Below, piece by piece: positions 17,173-25,042 of a stretch of 47,154 nucleotides of DNA. Position 1 is the stretch's first letter. Each line of letters starts with the position of its first letter. The notes under the pieces are model-generated. The model did not search any database, was not told the DNA's origin, and saw only the letters and a list, made by a program, of their open reading frames with translations. This stretch comes from Clostridium frigoris (GTDB lineage Bacteria > Bacillota > Clostridia > Clostridiales > Clostridiaceae): assembly GCF_018861865.1 (NCBI RefSeq), contig NZ_JAHLDV010000028.1, positions 1 through 47,154 on the forward strand, read 5' to 3'. The position numbers were made by a program, and so were the translations under genes.

Positions 17173-18387
17173 CTATTTTTTATTATAATTTGACGATTTA
17201 TCATCAGGTTTGGTATTGTGGCCTGCGAACCTATCTTTAGCTATAATTTGGGGTTCAGTAATCTCACCTCTATGAATTTCCTTTTGGGTTATTTCTATAT
17301 TAAAATCTTTTTCAAAGTTTTTAATAAAATCAAGTTCTCTTTCTACAGCTATTGATACTGCTAGGCCAGACTCTCCCATTCTTCCTGTTCTACCTACTCT
17401 GTGCAAATAGTCTTTCGAGTTTTCTGGTATATCAAGATTAAATATATGGGATACTCCTACTATATCAAGGCCTCTAGCTGCTAAATCAGAGGCAACCAAT
17501 AATTGGATTTTACCTTCATTGAAATCCTCAAGTGCTTTCTTTCTATTTTCTTTTTCAGATGATCCGTGAATTCCTTCTACTTTTAGATTATGATACCTAA
17601 GTTTCGAAGTTGTAATTTCTACTTCATCACTTTTGTTTATAAATATTATTGCCTTAGAAGGTTTAGTAGAGCTTATAAGTTTCCTAAGAATCTCAATTTT
17701 ATCTCTTCTTTCCACTAGAAAATATATATGCTCTATATTTGGGTTTACAACACTTTTATCTCCTACTTTAATAACCTCAGGGTTCTTCATTAGAGTTTTA
17801 GCAATTTCGACTACTTTAAGTGAAATCGTAGCTGAAAACAACATAATCTGTCTATCTCGAAGTGTAGTTTTTATTATAGCTTTTACTCCATCTATGTTAT
17901 TCTCATCAATCATTCTGTCGCCTTCATCTATTACTATAGTTTTGACGAAGTGTGATTTTAATTTCTTCATTGTTATAAGCTCTAAAATTCTTCCAGCAGA
18001 ACCTACTAGTATATGAGGTTTTTGCTTAAGGGACTCGAGTTGCCTTTTAATATTAACATTACCTATTATACTAGTTGATCTAACTAAACTATTGGAATTA
18101 ACTGATAACAATTCCACCTGCTTATATATTTGCATTGCAAGCTCATGAGTAGGTGCAAGTATAATTGCTTGAATATCCTTTGATGTTACATCTATCTTTT
18201 GAAATATAGGTAATAAATAAGCTAAAGTTTTACCTGTTCCTGTTTCTGACTCTCCTATGATGTCCTCGCCTGCAAGTCCCATTGGTATAGCCTTTACTTG
18301 AATTTCTGTAGGACTTTCAATGCCTTGTTTAATAAGACCTTCTATAAGATTTTGTTCTAATCCTAGTTCATTAAATGTTTTTTCCAT
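17173..18387 (-). CDS. DEAD-box-type RNA helicase with divergent motif II
   Basis: 404 residues, two RecA-like domains. Motifs in order: Q motif PTEIQVKAIP, motif I SETGTGKT, Ia APTHELAMQ, Ib GSAGRI (usually TPGR), II VIDEGDRM (DEGD instead of DEAD), III FSATI, IV IIFINKS, V ARGLDI and VI HRVGRTGR. It should unwind RNA in ribosome or mRNA metabolism. The C-terminal tail of about 30 residues is basic and low-complexity. The ATG at 18387 has AAGGAG upstream. It starts 16 bp after the recQ stop codon, so the two helicases are co-transcribed. Confidence 0.93.
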   Translation of the reverse strand: MEKTFNELGLEQNLIEGLIKQGIESPTEIQVKAIPMGLAGEDIIGESETGTGKTLAYLLPIFQKIDVTSKDIQAIILAPTHELAMQIYKQVELLSVNSNSLVRSTSIIGNVNIKRQLESLKQKPHILVGSAGRILELITMKKLKSHFVKTIVIDEGDRMIDENNIDGVKAIIKTTLRDRQIMLFSATISLKVVEIAKTLMKNPEVIKVGDKSVVNPNIEHIYFLVERRDKIEILRKLISSTKPSKAIIFINKSDEVEITTSKLRYHNLKVEGIHGSSEKENRKKALEDFNEGKIQLLVASDLAARGLDIVGVSHIFNLDIPENSKDYLHRVGRTGRMGESGLAVSIAVERELDFIKNFEKDFNIEITQKEIHRGEITEPQIIAKDRFAGHNTKPDDKSSNYNKK

Positions 18388-18402
18388 ATTTTCTCCTTTT
18401 TT

Positions 18403-20571
18403 CTAAGAAATCTTATTGTTAGCGTATTTAAATATTGTTGCTTTTATAGCTAAATAATCTATTTCTTCTGGTAATTCTTCTTTAATAGGTCTAAGCTTTG
18501 AAGCTCCAATTTTTTCTATAACCTCAAGAATAAGTGCTTCCTGATTTGGGGGAATAAAATCATCTAAATTAACCTCAAGCCCCTCGGAAACACATTTAAA
18601 TATATGTTCCTGTACTGTAAGGCTTTTAAGTTTTCTCTCACTGATTATTTCCTCGATACTTTTGCCATCCTTATACATATTATAAGTAATAATATAACTA
18701 GGTACCTTATCTTCATTTTTAGGATCTCGCTCTACCCCACATTCCGTTTTACCGCTATCCTCTTCATTATATAGTATTTCTTCCTTAAGTTCTATATTGT
18801 TCTCCTGCATATATGTTTTAATAACCTGAATAAATTCCTCTCCATACTTATTAAGCTTAGATTCCCCCACGCCTTTGATGTTTAGCATTTCTTTTTCATT
18901 TACTGGGAAATATTCACTCATTTCTCTTAATGCACTATCTGCAAATACAATATATGGTGGAACTTTTTCACGCTCAGAAATTTCCTTACGCAAAGTACGC
19001 AATATTTCAAATAACCCAGTATCTCGAACAAGCTTAGCTTTCTTTTTCTCGATTTTTTGATATACTTTTTCTTTATTTTTAAGTACGAGTACTGCTTTCT
19101 CTTTTAAATGAACTACTGGGAACTGCCCATCTGCAAGAGATAAATATTCTTCTGCTGTAAGCACATTTATAAGGTCTCTTATCTCTTTAACTGTATATTG
19201 CTTTATTATCCCATAGGTAGATAATTTATCAAATCCAAGTTCCAAGACCTTTTTATTTTTAGACCCACGCAAAACATCTGCAATTAATGATGTACCATAC
19301 CTCTCCTTCATACGAAGGATGCACGAAAATATCTTTTGTGCCTCAATAGTTATATCTACAAGTTCACTATCATCATTACAAGTACTACAATTGTCACACT
19401 TTTCTTGAACATTTTCTTCTCCAAAATACTCTAAAATAAACTTTCGTAAACACCTTGTCGTATGTGAATAATCCACCATAGCTTGAAGTTTTTTATATTC
19501 ATTTACCTTTCTTTGAGGTGATACTGTACTTTGCTCTATAAAAAACTTTTGAAGTAGCACATCCGCCGCAGAAAATAACAATATACATTCACTCGGCTCA
19601 CCATCTCTACCTCCACGTCCAGCTTCTTGGTAATACGCCTCCATGCTTTTTGTTAAATTATAATGGATTACATATCTAACGTTTGATTTATCTATTCCCA
19701 TACCAAAAGCATTAGTAGCTATAATTATGTTGATATCATCATACAAAAATTTTTCCTGATTTTGCTTTCGCTCGTCGTCGTTAAGGCCAGCGTGATATCT
19801 ACCTACACTATATCCTTTTTTATGTAAAAGTTCATACAGATTATTTGTTTCCTTCCTTGTGGCTGTGTAAATGATCCCCACTTTATCTTTGTTATCTTGA
19901 ATATAACTTAAAACAAAATCTCTTTTGTTTTCACCACGGATAACAGTAAAGCTTAAATTCTCCCTATTAAAACCAGTTACATAAACATCCGGCTCTCTTA
20001 ATTTTAATAGCTTTATAACATCTATTCTTACATCTTGAGTTGCAGTGGCCGTAAATGCTGCTATAATTGGTCTATCAGATAATTTATCAATCAAGCTAGA
20101 AATTGCAGCATAACTAGGTCTAAAATCATGTCCCCATTGTGATACACAATGAGCCTCATCCACTGCTAAAAGTGATATTTTTAATCTATTTAACATATTG
20201 CAGAAAAAGTCTGACTCTAATCTTTCTGGTGCAACATAAAGGAGCTTAAACTCACCCCTAGATACCTTATCAATTCTTTCATTAACTTCATTAGTACTTA
20301 ATGAGCTATTTATATATGTTGCAGCTATACCTATACTATTTAAGGTATCAACTTGATCCTTCATAAGTGATATAAGTGGTGATATAACAAGTGTTACCCC
20401 TTCTAGCATTAAAGCTGGTATTTGATAACACACCGACTTTCCTGCTCCTGTAGGCATTACAGCAAAGGTATCTTTCCCACTTAATATACTATCTATTACA
20501 TCTTCTTGTCCTTTTCTAAAATTATCATATCCATAATACTTTTTTAATTTTTCTAGTGCTTCATGCAACAT
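18403..20571 (-). CDS. recQ: ATP-dependent DNA helicase RecQ
   Basis: 722 residues. A 3'-to-5' helicase acting on recombination intermediates and stalled forks. Motif 0 is YGYDNFRKGQEDVI, motif I MPTGAGKSVCYQ, motif II AVDEAHCVSQWGHDFRPSY (DEAH box with the RecQ aromatic-rich loop), motif III AFTATAT, motif V ATNAFGMGIDK and motif VI QEAGRGGRDG. The RQC zinc site is visible as C-x3-FILEYFGEENVQEKCDNCSTC. An HRDC domain spans about 510-590 (FEILRTLRKEISEREKVPPYIVFADSAL). A further 120-residue helical extension (YNMYKDGKSIEEIISERKL, an HTH_40-like segment) follows. The ATG at 20571 starts with MLHEALEKLKKYYG. It heads an operon with the DEAD-box helicase. Confidence 0.96.
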   Translation of the reverse strand: MLHEALEKLKKYYGYDNFRKGQEDVIDSILSGKDTFAVMPTGAGKSVCYQIPALMLEGVTLVISPLISLMKDQVDTLNSIGIAATYINSSLSTNEVNERIDKVSRGEFKLLYVAPERLESDFFCNMLNRLKISLLAVDEAHCVSQWGHDFRPSYAAISSLIDKLSDRPIIAAFTATATQDVRIDVIKLLKLREPDVYVTGFNRENLSFTVIRGENKRDFVLSYIQDNKDKVGIIYTATRKETNNLYELLHKKGYSVGRYHAGLNDDERKQNQEKFLYDDINIIIATNAFGMGIDKSNVRYVIHYNLTKSMEAYYQEAGRGGRDGEPSECILLFSAADVLLQKFFIEQSTVSPQRKVNEYKKLQAMVDYSHTTRCLRKFILEYFGEENVQEKCDNCSTCNDDSELVDITIEAQKIFSCILRMKERYGTSLIADVLRGSKNKKVLELGFDKLSTYGIIKQYTVKEIRDLINVLTAEEYLSLADGQFPVVHLKEKAVLVLKNKEKVYQKIEKKKAKLVRDTGLFEILRTLRKEISEREKVPPYIVFADSALREMSEYFPVNEKEMLNIKGVGESKLNKYGEEFIQVIKTYMQENNIELKEEILYNEEDSGKTECGVERDPKNEDKVPSYIITYNMYKDGKSIEEIISERKLKSLTVQEHIFKCVSEGLEVNLDDFIPPNQEALILEVIEKIGASKLRPIKEELPEEIDYLAIKATIFKYANNKIS

Positions 20572-20683
20572 ATATTTCTTCCTCTCTTACGTAATAATCG
20601 CTTATAACAGTATAACATTATTTTAAGAACTTTGTATCTATCTGATGATGAACTTTGAATTTGTCCTATATATAAATGCAAAA

Positions 20684-20726
20684 ATAGACTTACTCTTTTA
20701 TTTTAAAAATATAAGAGTAAATCTAT
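20684..20726 (-). terminator. Terminator of the lone receiver gene
   Basis: TAGACTTACTCTT and AAGAGTAAATCTA pair across an A/T-rich loop, with a T-rich run on the minus strand just after the 20732 stop codon. Confidence 0.6.
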
Positions 20727-20731
20727 AAAAT

Positions 20732-21112
20732 TTAAATTTTTAACCCCAATACATTTTCAGCTATAGTTAAAACTTCATTAAAGTAAAAAGGCTTAGTGAT
20801 GTATTTATCGCACAATACCTTACTTCCTATATTTTTATCATCCTCTCGCCCTTTAGCGGTTAGTAGTACTATGTATACACCTTGCAGCTTTAATTCTTTT
20901 TTCACCGTGTTGCATACCTCATATCCATTTATTGTAGGCATCATAATATCTAAAAATACCAAACTTGGTCTCTCACTTTTAATTATATCCAAAGCTTGCT
21001 TTCCATCTTGCGCTAGAAGTATTTCTACACCTTTCTCTTTAAAATCTTCAAGTATTTCCTCTAGTAATAATCTATTATTGACTTCATCATCTACTATTAA
21101 TATTTTCTTCAT
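20732..21112 (-). CDS. Single-domain response regulator (CheY-like receiver)
   Basis: 126 residues, receiver domain only. Acidic pocket IVDDE (D8, D9), phospho-acceptor D55 in VFLDIMMPTINGYEV, switch threonine in LLTAKGRED and conserved lysine in YITKPF. There is no output domain, so it must act by protein contact or phosphotransfer. It lies 98 bp downstream of the LytTR regulator on the same strand, close enough for one transcript, but no kinase specific to it is obvious. ATG 21112 follows GAGGTATAA. Spo0F-like phosphorelay carriers have this architecture, but nothing beyond that supports such a role. Confidence 0.9.
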   Translation of the reverse strand: MKKILIVDDEVNNRLLLEEILEDFKEKGVEILLAQDGKQALDIIKSERPSLVFLDIMMPTINGYEVCNTVKKELKLQGVYIVLLTAKGREDDKNIGSKVLCDKYITKPFYFNEVLTIAENVLGLKI

Positions 21113-21210
21113 TTATACCTCTCATTTCTTATCATCAATAACAATAATAATTGTAACTATTAAATAGAAATAACTGTCTGCCTATAATTACTTTTTAAAG
21201 GACATTAAAA

Positions 21211-21963
21211 TCACATATTAAGTATCTTTCTAAACTCTTTAACGTAGTGTCTACTTACAGGGACTTCCTCTTTCCAATCTTCTATTTGAAGCACAAAGGT
21301 ACTATTAAACCATGGTATAATTTTATAAATACTATCTAAATTTACTAAATAACTTTTATGGCTTCTAAAAAAGTTTTGATTAATCAACTTATTTCCTAAT
21401 TGATTTAACGTATAATGCGTTGTATATGTGGCTTTTCTAGTAAAAACAAACACTTCTTTATTAAGCACTGTGCAATATAATATGTCTTGTGGATGTACAA
21501 GGAAAATACAATCATCCTTCCAAAGTGGCAACTTTACCATACTTACATTTGATATTTTTTCTAAAAGCGCTCTTTGTTCTAAAAGTATATTTTTACTATA
21601 ATTATGTTTTTCCTCTAGCTTATCCATTGTAAGCGCTAGCCTTTTCTCTGAGAATGGTTTCAAAATATAATCAATAGCATTAATTTCAAAAGCTTTTATA
21701 GCATATTTATCAAATACTGTTGCAAATACAATACTTACTGAAAAGTCCAACTTATATATCTCCTTAGCCAAAGTAATACCATCAATTTCTGGCATTTCTA
21801 TATCTAAAAAAACAATTTCTGGTTTAGATTTCTTTATAAATTCTAAAGCTGTTAAGGGGCTTAAAAACTTACCTATAATTTCCGTTTTGCTCCCTTTACT
21901 TAGAATAAAACTTAATTCGTCTAAAGATAATTGTTCATCATCTACTAAAACTGCTCTTAACAT
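21211..21963 (-). CDS. LytTR-family response regulator
   Basis: 250 residues from ATG 21963, with TGGGGGA five bases upstream; the longer frame lacks a site. Residues 1-120 are a receiver with D8/D9, D54 (VFLDIEMPEIDG), and K in LKPFSEKR. A coiled linker follows, then a LytTR DNA-binding domain (about 150-250) with FVFTRKATYTTHYTLNQL, NFFRSHKSYLVNLDSI and PVSRHYVKEFRKIL. LytTR proteins bind direct repeats and often control cell-surface, peptide or quorum genes. It lies 47 bp after the LytS-like kinase gene, so the two form a two-component pair. Confidence 0.92.
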   Translation of the reverse strand: MLRAVLVDDEQLSLDELSFILSKGSKTEIIGKFLSPLTALEFIKKSKPEIVFLDIEMPEIDGITLAKEIYKLDFSVSIVFATVFDKYAIKAFEINAIDYILKPFSEKRLALTMDKLEEKHNYSKNILLEQRALLEKISNVSMVKLPLWKDDCIFLVHPQDILYCTVLNKEVFVFTRKATYTTHYTLNQLGNKLINQNFFRSHKSYLVNLDSIYKIIPWFNSTFVLQIEDWKEEVPVSRHYVKEFRKILNM

Positions 21964-22010
21964 ATAATCCCCCACCCATATTAAAATTTCACCATACTCG
22001 TAATAATACA

Positions 22011-22667
22011 TTAAACAAATTCTATGTATTCTATAGGTATATATAACGTTATATATGTTCCAATTATCATTGTACTGATAACTTCCAACTTGGCATTATA
22101 TAAATCTTTATATTCAGAATTTAAATTTGAAGTTGATCCATAATTCTCACCATTTAATATTTTTTTTATTTGACATTGATCCATTCCAACACCATCGTCC
22201 TTGATTTTTATTACTATTTCTTTAATTTCTCTCGTAATTATAAAACTTATAGTACCACCATGTGTTTTTTTTAAAATTCCATGTTTAATTGAGTTATCTA
22301 TTAAATTATATAATGAGTTTTTAGGTATTAAAAAATTTATGTCTTCTTCTATTTGATACTCAATATTCAATCTATCCCCAAATCTAACCTTTTGAATATA
22401 TAAATATGATTTTATGTATTCTACTTCTTCATGTAAAAGTATATTTTTATCCGTTACATTAAAATTAAACCTTAAATAATTACTAAGTTCTATAACAACC
22501 TTCCTAGCTTCCTCAGAATTTTGCCTGCAAAGCGCTAATATACTATTTAAAGTATTAAAGATGAAATGTTGATTAATATAAGGAACTATTTGTTTGAATT
22601 CTATATCATCTTGCGTATTATTTAATTTAGTCAACTTTTTTACTATATTTACTGTATTTATTTCCAT
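22011..22667 (-). CDS. Soluble LytS/AgrC-type histidine kinase, no sensor domain
   Basis: 218 residues from ATG 22667, chosen because GAGGAGA lies six bases upstream. The His_kinase box is IVPYINQHFIFNTLNSILAL with H34, followed by the ATPase domain with LYNLIDNSIKHGI, KIKDDGVGMD and a weakened G2 box (NYGSTSNLNSEYK). There are no membrane helices and only about 25 residues before the phospho-acceptor region. LytS or AgrC kinases normally have a membrane sensor of 150 or more residues, so the signal must come from a partner protein or the cytoplasm. It is paired with the LytTR regulator downstream. Confidence 0.85.
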   Translation of the reverse strand: MEINTVNIVKKLTKLNNTQDDIEFKQIVPYINQHFIFNTLNSILALCRQNSEEARKVVIELSNYLRFNFNVTDKNILLHEEVEYIKSYLYIQKVRFGDRLNIEYQIEEDINFLIPKNSLYNLIDNSIKHGILKKTHGGTISFIITREIKEIVIKIKDDGVGMDQCQIKKILNGENYGSTSNLNSEYKDLYNAKLEVISTMIIGTYITLYIPIEYIEFV

Positions 22668-22835
22668 TAATTTTCTCCTCATAAATATTATAAAAACATT
22701 ATTTATATAGTACACGATTAATACAAAATGCTATATAAAGTAGTATTTCGTATCTATTAAGTATATCGTTGATTTTGTATATACCTTAACTACATAGAAG
22801 TAATATTAAAAATTTAATATTTACTCATTAACTAC

Positions 22836-22864
22836 TGGACATTTACAAAGTATTAATCTACTAT
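22836..22864 (+). promoter_or_regulatory. Candidate SigA promoter of yajQ
   Basis: TGGACA, 17-base spacer, TACTAT, about 50 bases before the ATG at 22917. Confidence 0.4.
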
Positions 22865-22916
22865 TAATTAAGAGATTCTATTTAAGTTATATAAAATTAG
22901 AGGAGGTTTTTAAATT

Positions 22917-23408
22917 ATGGCAACTGCACATTCGTTTGACGTAGTATCTGATGTAGATATGCAAGAAGTGGATAATGCGATAAATCAAGCATTAAAAGAA
23001 ATAAAACAAAGGTATGATTTTAAAAATACTATTACTGAAATAAAACTAGTAAAAGAGGATATTAAAATTGTATCTGATGATGATTTTAAATTAAAATCAG
23101 TTGTAGAAGTTCTCGTAAGTAAATTAATTAAAAGAGGTATATCTGGAAAAGCATTAGACCTTGATAAAAAAGAAGAAGCAACATTAGGTTCAGCAAGACA
23201 AACTGCTAAAATTATAAAAGGTATTTCAACAGAAAAAGCTAAAAAGATAATTGCTGAAATTAAAGCTAGTAAACTTAAAGTTCAGGCACAAATTATGGAT
23301 AACCAGCTAAGAGTTAGCAGTAAAGATCTTGACACTCTACAGGAAGTAATGGCTCTTATAAAATCAAAGGATTTTGATATTGCATTACAATTTACTAATT
23401 TTAGATAG
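22917..23408 (+). CDS. yajQ: YajQ-family nucleotide-binding protein
   Basis: 163 residues, full length for the family. N-terminal HSFDVVSDVDMQEVDNAINQA, the central QRYDFKNT motif, ISGKALDLDKKEEATLGSARQ and the C-terminal QFTNFR ending are diagnostic. YajQ proteins have two ferredoxin-like folds and bind nucleotides. Some Gram-negative members bind cyclic di-GMP and act with transcription factors, while the role in clostridia is not established. AGGAGG lies nine bases before the ATG. Single plus-strand gene with its own promoter-like sequence and hairpin terminator. Confidence 0.95.
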   Translation: MATAHSFDVVSDVDMQEVDNAINQALKEIKQRYDFKNTITEIKLVKEDIKIVSDDDFKLKSVVEVLVSKLIKRGISGKALDLDKKEEATLGSARQTAKIIKGISTEKAKKIIAEIKASKLKVQAQIMDNQLRVSSKDLDTLQEVMALIKSKDFDIALQFTNFR

Positions 23409-23660
23409 TTACAATTTAGATAATTATTTTTAAAACGGCTATCTCAAAGTGATTAAAAATCATTTTGGGGTAGTCTTTTTTATGTAAAAGCCCTTCCATT
23501 AATTGCAAACTATTATGAATATTGTAATAATTAAAGTATTTTGTATGTTGTATAAGATAGTATAATAATGTTTAAAATGACATAGCATTATATTTTTTTT
23601 GCATAATACGTAAATGATTGCTAATTTTTATTTTTTTTTTTAAATACTTTCATAAACCTA
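23409..23660. other. Intergenic, A/T-rich, only the yajQ terminator
   Basis: No gene seen. Apart from the terminator at 23437 and homopolymer T tracts near 23590-23640 I see no structure before the abrB promoter. Confidence 0.5.
23437..23481 (+). terminator. Terminator of yajQ
   Basis: GGCTATCTCAAAGTGATT and ATCATTTTGGGGTAGTC form an imperfect stem with several G-T pairs, followed by TCTTTTTT. Confidence 0.65.
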
Positions 23661-23689
23661 TTGACGTTTTATGTATTATTTGCTACAAT
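23661..23689 (+). promoter_or_regulatory. SigA-type promoter of abrB
   Basis: TTGACG, exactly 17 bases, then TACAAT. The predicted start is near 23696, about 36 bases before the ATG. Confidence 0.75.
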
Positions 23690-23697
23690 TTAATTAT

Positions 23698-23718
23698 AAA
23701 TAAGTCGAAAGATGTTCG
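23698..23718 (+). promoter_or_regulatory. Possible Spo0A operator in the abrB leader
   Basis: AAATAAGTCGAAA at 23698-23710 is followed by TGTTCGA. AGTCGAA differs by one base from the Spo0A box TGTCGAA and lies just after the start site, where Spo0A represses abrB in Bacillus. The same 13 bases recur after the promoter at 24729. Confidence 0.45.
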
Positions 23719-23731
23719 AGGAGGAAATTAT

Positions 23732-23977
23732 ATGAAATCAACAGGTATTGTAAGAAAAGTGGATGAACTTGGAAGAATTGTTATTCCTATAGAATTAAGA
23801 AGAACTTTAGATATAGATATCAAGGACGCTTTAGAAATCTATGTAGATGGTGATCAAATCATTCTTAAAAAATATGAACCAGCTTGTATTTTCTGTCAAA
23901 ATGCAAGAGACGTTGTAAACTACAAAGGCAAAAATATTTGTAAAGATTGTCTTGCTGAATTAGGTTCAGGCAAATAA
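23732..23977 (+). CDS. abrB: AbrB-family transition-state regulator
   Basis: 81 residues from ATG 23732 with GAGGAGG eight bases upstream; an in-frame longer start is not supported. The swapped-hairpin DNA-binding domain is MKSTGIVRKVDELGRIVIPIELRR, followed by LDIDIKDALEIYVDGDQIILKKY. The C-terminus carries two CxxC pairs (CIFCQ and CKDC), so a zinc site is possible, as in other clostridial AbrB proteins. AbrB-type regulators repress stationary-phase genes and are usually turned down by Spo0A-phosphate. The promoter and Spo0A-like box upstream agree. Its partner promoter at 24729 suggests shared control with the candidate small RNA. Confidence 0.93.
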   Translation: MKSTGIVRKVDELGRIVIPIELRRTLDIDIKDALEIYVDGDQIILKKYEPACIFCQNARDVVNYKGKNICKDCLAELGSGK

Positions 23978-24030
23978 TTTAAAATATTTTTTCTAAATAA
24001 ATTATGTATACAAGCCTAAACAGCAACATA

Positions 24031-24060
24031 AAAAAGATATCCTTCTAAGGATATCTTTTT
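24031..24060. terminator. Bidirectional terminator between abrB and the zinc-ribbon gene
   Basis: AAAAAGATATCC-loop-GGATATCTTTTT, a perfect stem with T runs in both directions between convergent genes. Confidence 0.85.
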
Positions 24061-24488
24061 TATGTTCTTAACCTAAATTCGCTATTACAATTTGAGCAAG
24101 TTACAATAATTTTACCTTTTCTTCTTGGAACTCTTAATTTCTGTCTACATTTGGGACAATAAGTTACCATATAATTTCTTTTTTCTTTAAATTGCTCTAA
24201 AGGTTTATATTTTTTAAATATACACTTAAAATTCTTTATATTTTGTTTAAAACTTTGTCTAAAATTTTTAATACTATAATGAAAATTTCTTTCTATATTT
24301 TCATAAATAAATTTTTCATTATTTCTTGCACACATGTTAGTTGACCTACTTCTCCAAATTGAATAGACAATAAGTGCTATACCTAAAATCCATGAATACC
24401 TAGTTGCAAGCAAAAATATTCCTACCAATGAGGTTACTTTTGAAAATCTATCCCAACCATAAAGTTCTTTAGAAGATTTAACAAACAT
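24060..24488 (-). CDS. Membrane-anchored zinc-ribbon protein of unknown function
   Basis: 142 residues. Hydrophobic segments around residues 18-45 (SLVGIFLLATRYSWILGIALIVYSI) form one or two membrane helices. A basic helical middle (about 55-105) leads to a C-terminal zinc ribbon: YCPKCRQKLRVPRRKG then CSNCNSEF. The two CxxC pairs resemble the zinc ribbons of MJ0042/zf-TFIIB-like small domains. The function is unknown. ATG 24488 follows AAGGAGG. It is transcribed divergently from the candidate small RNA gene. Confidence 0.8.
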   Translation of the reverse strand: MFVKSSKELYGWDRFSKVTSLVGIFLLATRYSWILGIALIVYSIWRSRSTNMCARNNEKFIYENIERNFHYSIKNFRQSFKQNIKNFKCIFKKYKPLEQFKEKRNYMVTYCPKCRQKLRVPRRKGKIIVTCSNCNSEFRLRT

Positions 24489-24666
24489 TTATACTATTCC
24501 TCCTTGTTATACTCTCAAATAGATTACAATTCCAAATTATCACTCTTATACAGTTTATCACTATAAAGCTTTAATCATTATTAATTTTCTGTAAAAGATA
24601 CTTGATGACAATTAATTATTTTTCTCAATTTAATACTCCTATCTTGATTCGATGTTTCTTCTATTT

Positions 24667-24673
24667 TGTCGAA
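24667..24673 (+). promoter_or_regulatory. Perfect Spo0A box upstream of the candidate small RNA
   Basis: TGTCGAA matches the Spo0A box exactly, about 62 bases upstream of the -35 at 24729. A weaker reverse-orientation match lies at 24648. A 7-base match alone is weak evidence. Confidence 0.4.
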
Positions 24674-24728
24674 TGATTTTATTGTTTTTGGTTTTAATTT
24701 AGTTTAAATTAAACTTTTAATAATTCTA

Positions 24729-24757
24729 TTGACTATTTGTGTAATCCATGATATTCT
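24729..24757 (+). promoter_or_regulatory. SigA-type promoter with no downstream gene
   Basis: TTGACT, exactly 17 bases, TATTCT. The first bases transcribed include the same AAATAAGTCGAAA (24767-24779) found at the equivalent place after the abrB promoter. Confidence 0.65.
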
Positions 24758-24763
24758 TAAACT

Positions 24764-25028
24764 AAGAAATAAGTCGAAACATATTATTTATATACACACA
24801 CAAAAGATAAGTCTTATTTCGAAATAAATTTTAAGTTTAAGTACCCCCATAATAAAAGGAAACTATTTATGTCCCATTAGTAAACTATTATCGTATTCAT
24901 GGATGTAAATATTTTATGTAGATGTATTTGTAGCTGTTATAAGTAAATTAGGTTTCCTTTCTTTATCCCCCCCGATATATAAACAAACTTTAAATATAAA
25001 AAAACTTGAGCATTTGCTCAAGTTTTTT
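24764..25028 (+). ncRNA. Candidate small RNA, about 265 nt
   Basis: The stretch runs from a well-formed promoter (24729-24757) to a strong terminator (25003-25024) and contains no ORF with a ribosome binding site longer than three codons. The 5' part can fold GAAATAAG with CTTATTTC (24765-24772 and 24813-24820). A second long-range stem AAAGGAAAC (24855-24863) with GTTTCCTTT (24952-24960) encloses about 88 bases. No known RNA family is recognised by eye. The 3' end meets the end of the minus-strand helicase gene. A Cys-rich 15-codon frame inside (from ATG 24900) lacks a ribosome binding site. The alternative is a leader of a decayed gene. Confidence 0.55.
25003..25024. terminator. Bidirectional terminator
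   Basis: AACTTGAGC-ATTT-GCTCAAGTT with A/T runs of seven on both sides. It ends the candidate small RNA on the plus strand and the helicase gene on the minus strand. Confidence 0.9.
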
Positions 25029-25042
25029 TACTTTTAAATATA

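Noticed and set aside
24900-24947. 15-codon Cys-rich peptide inside the candidate small RNA
   Set aside because: No ribosome binding site before the ATG. More likely chance.
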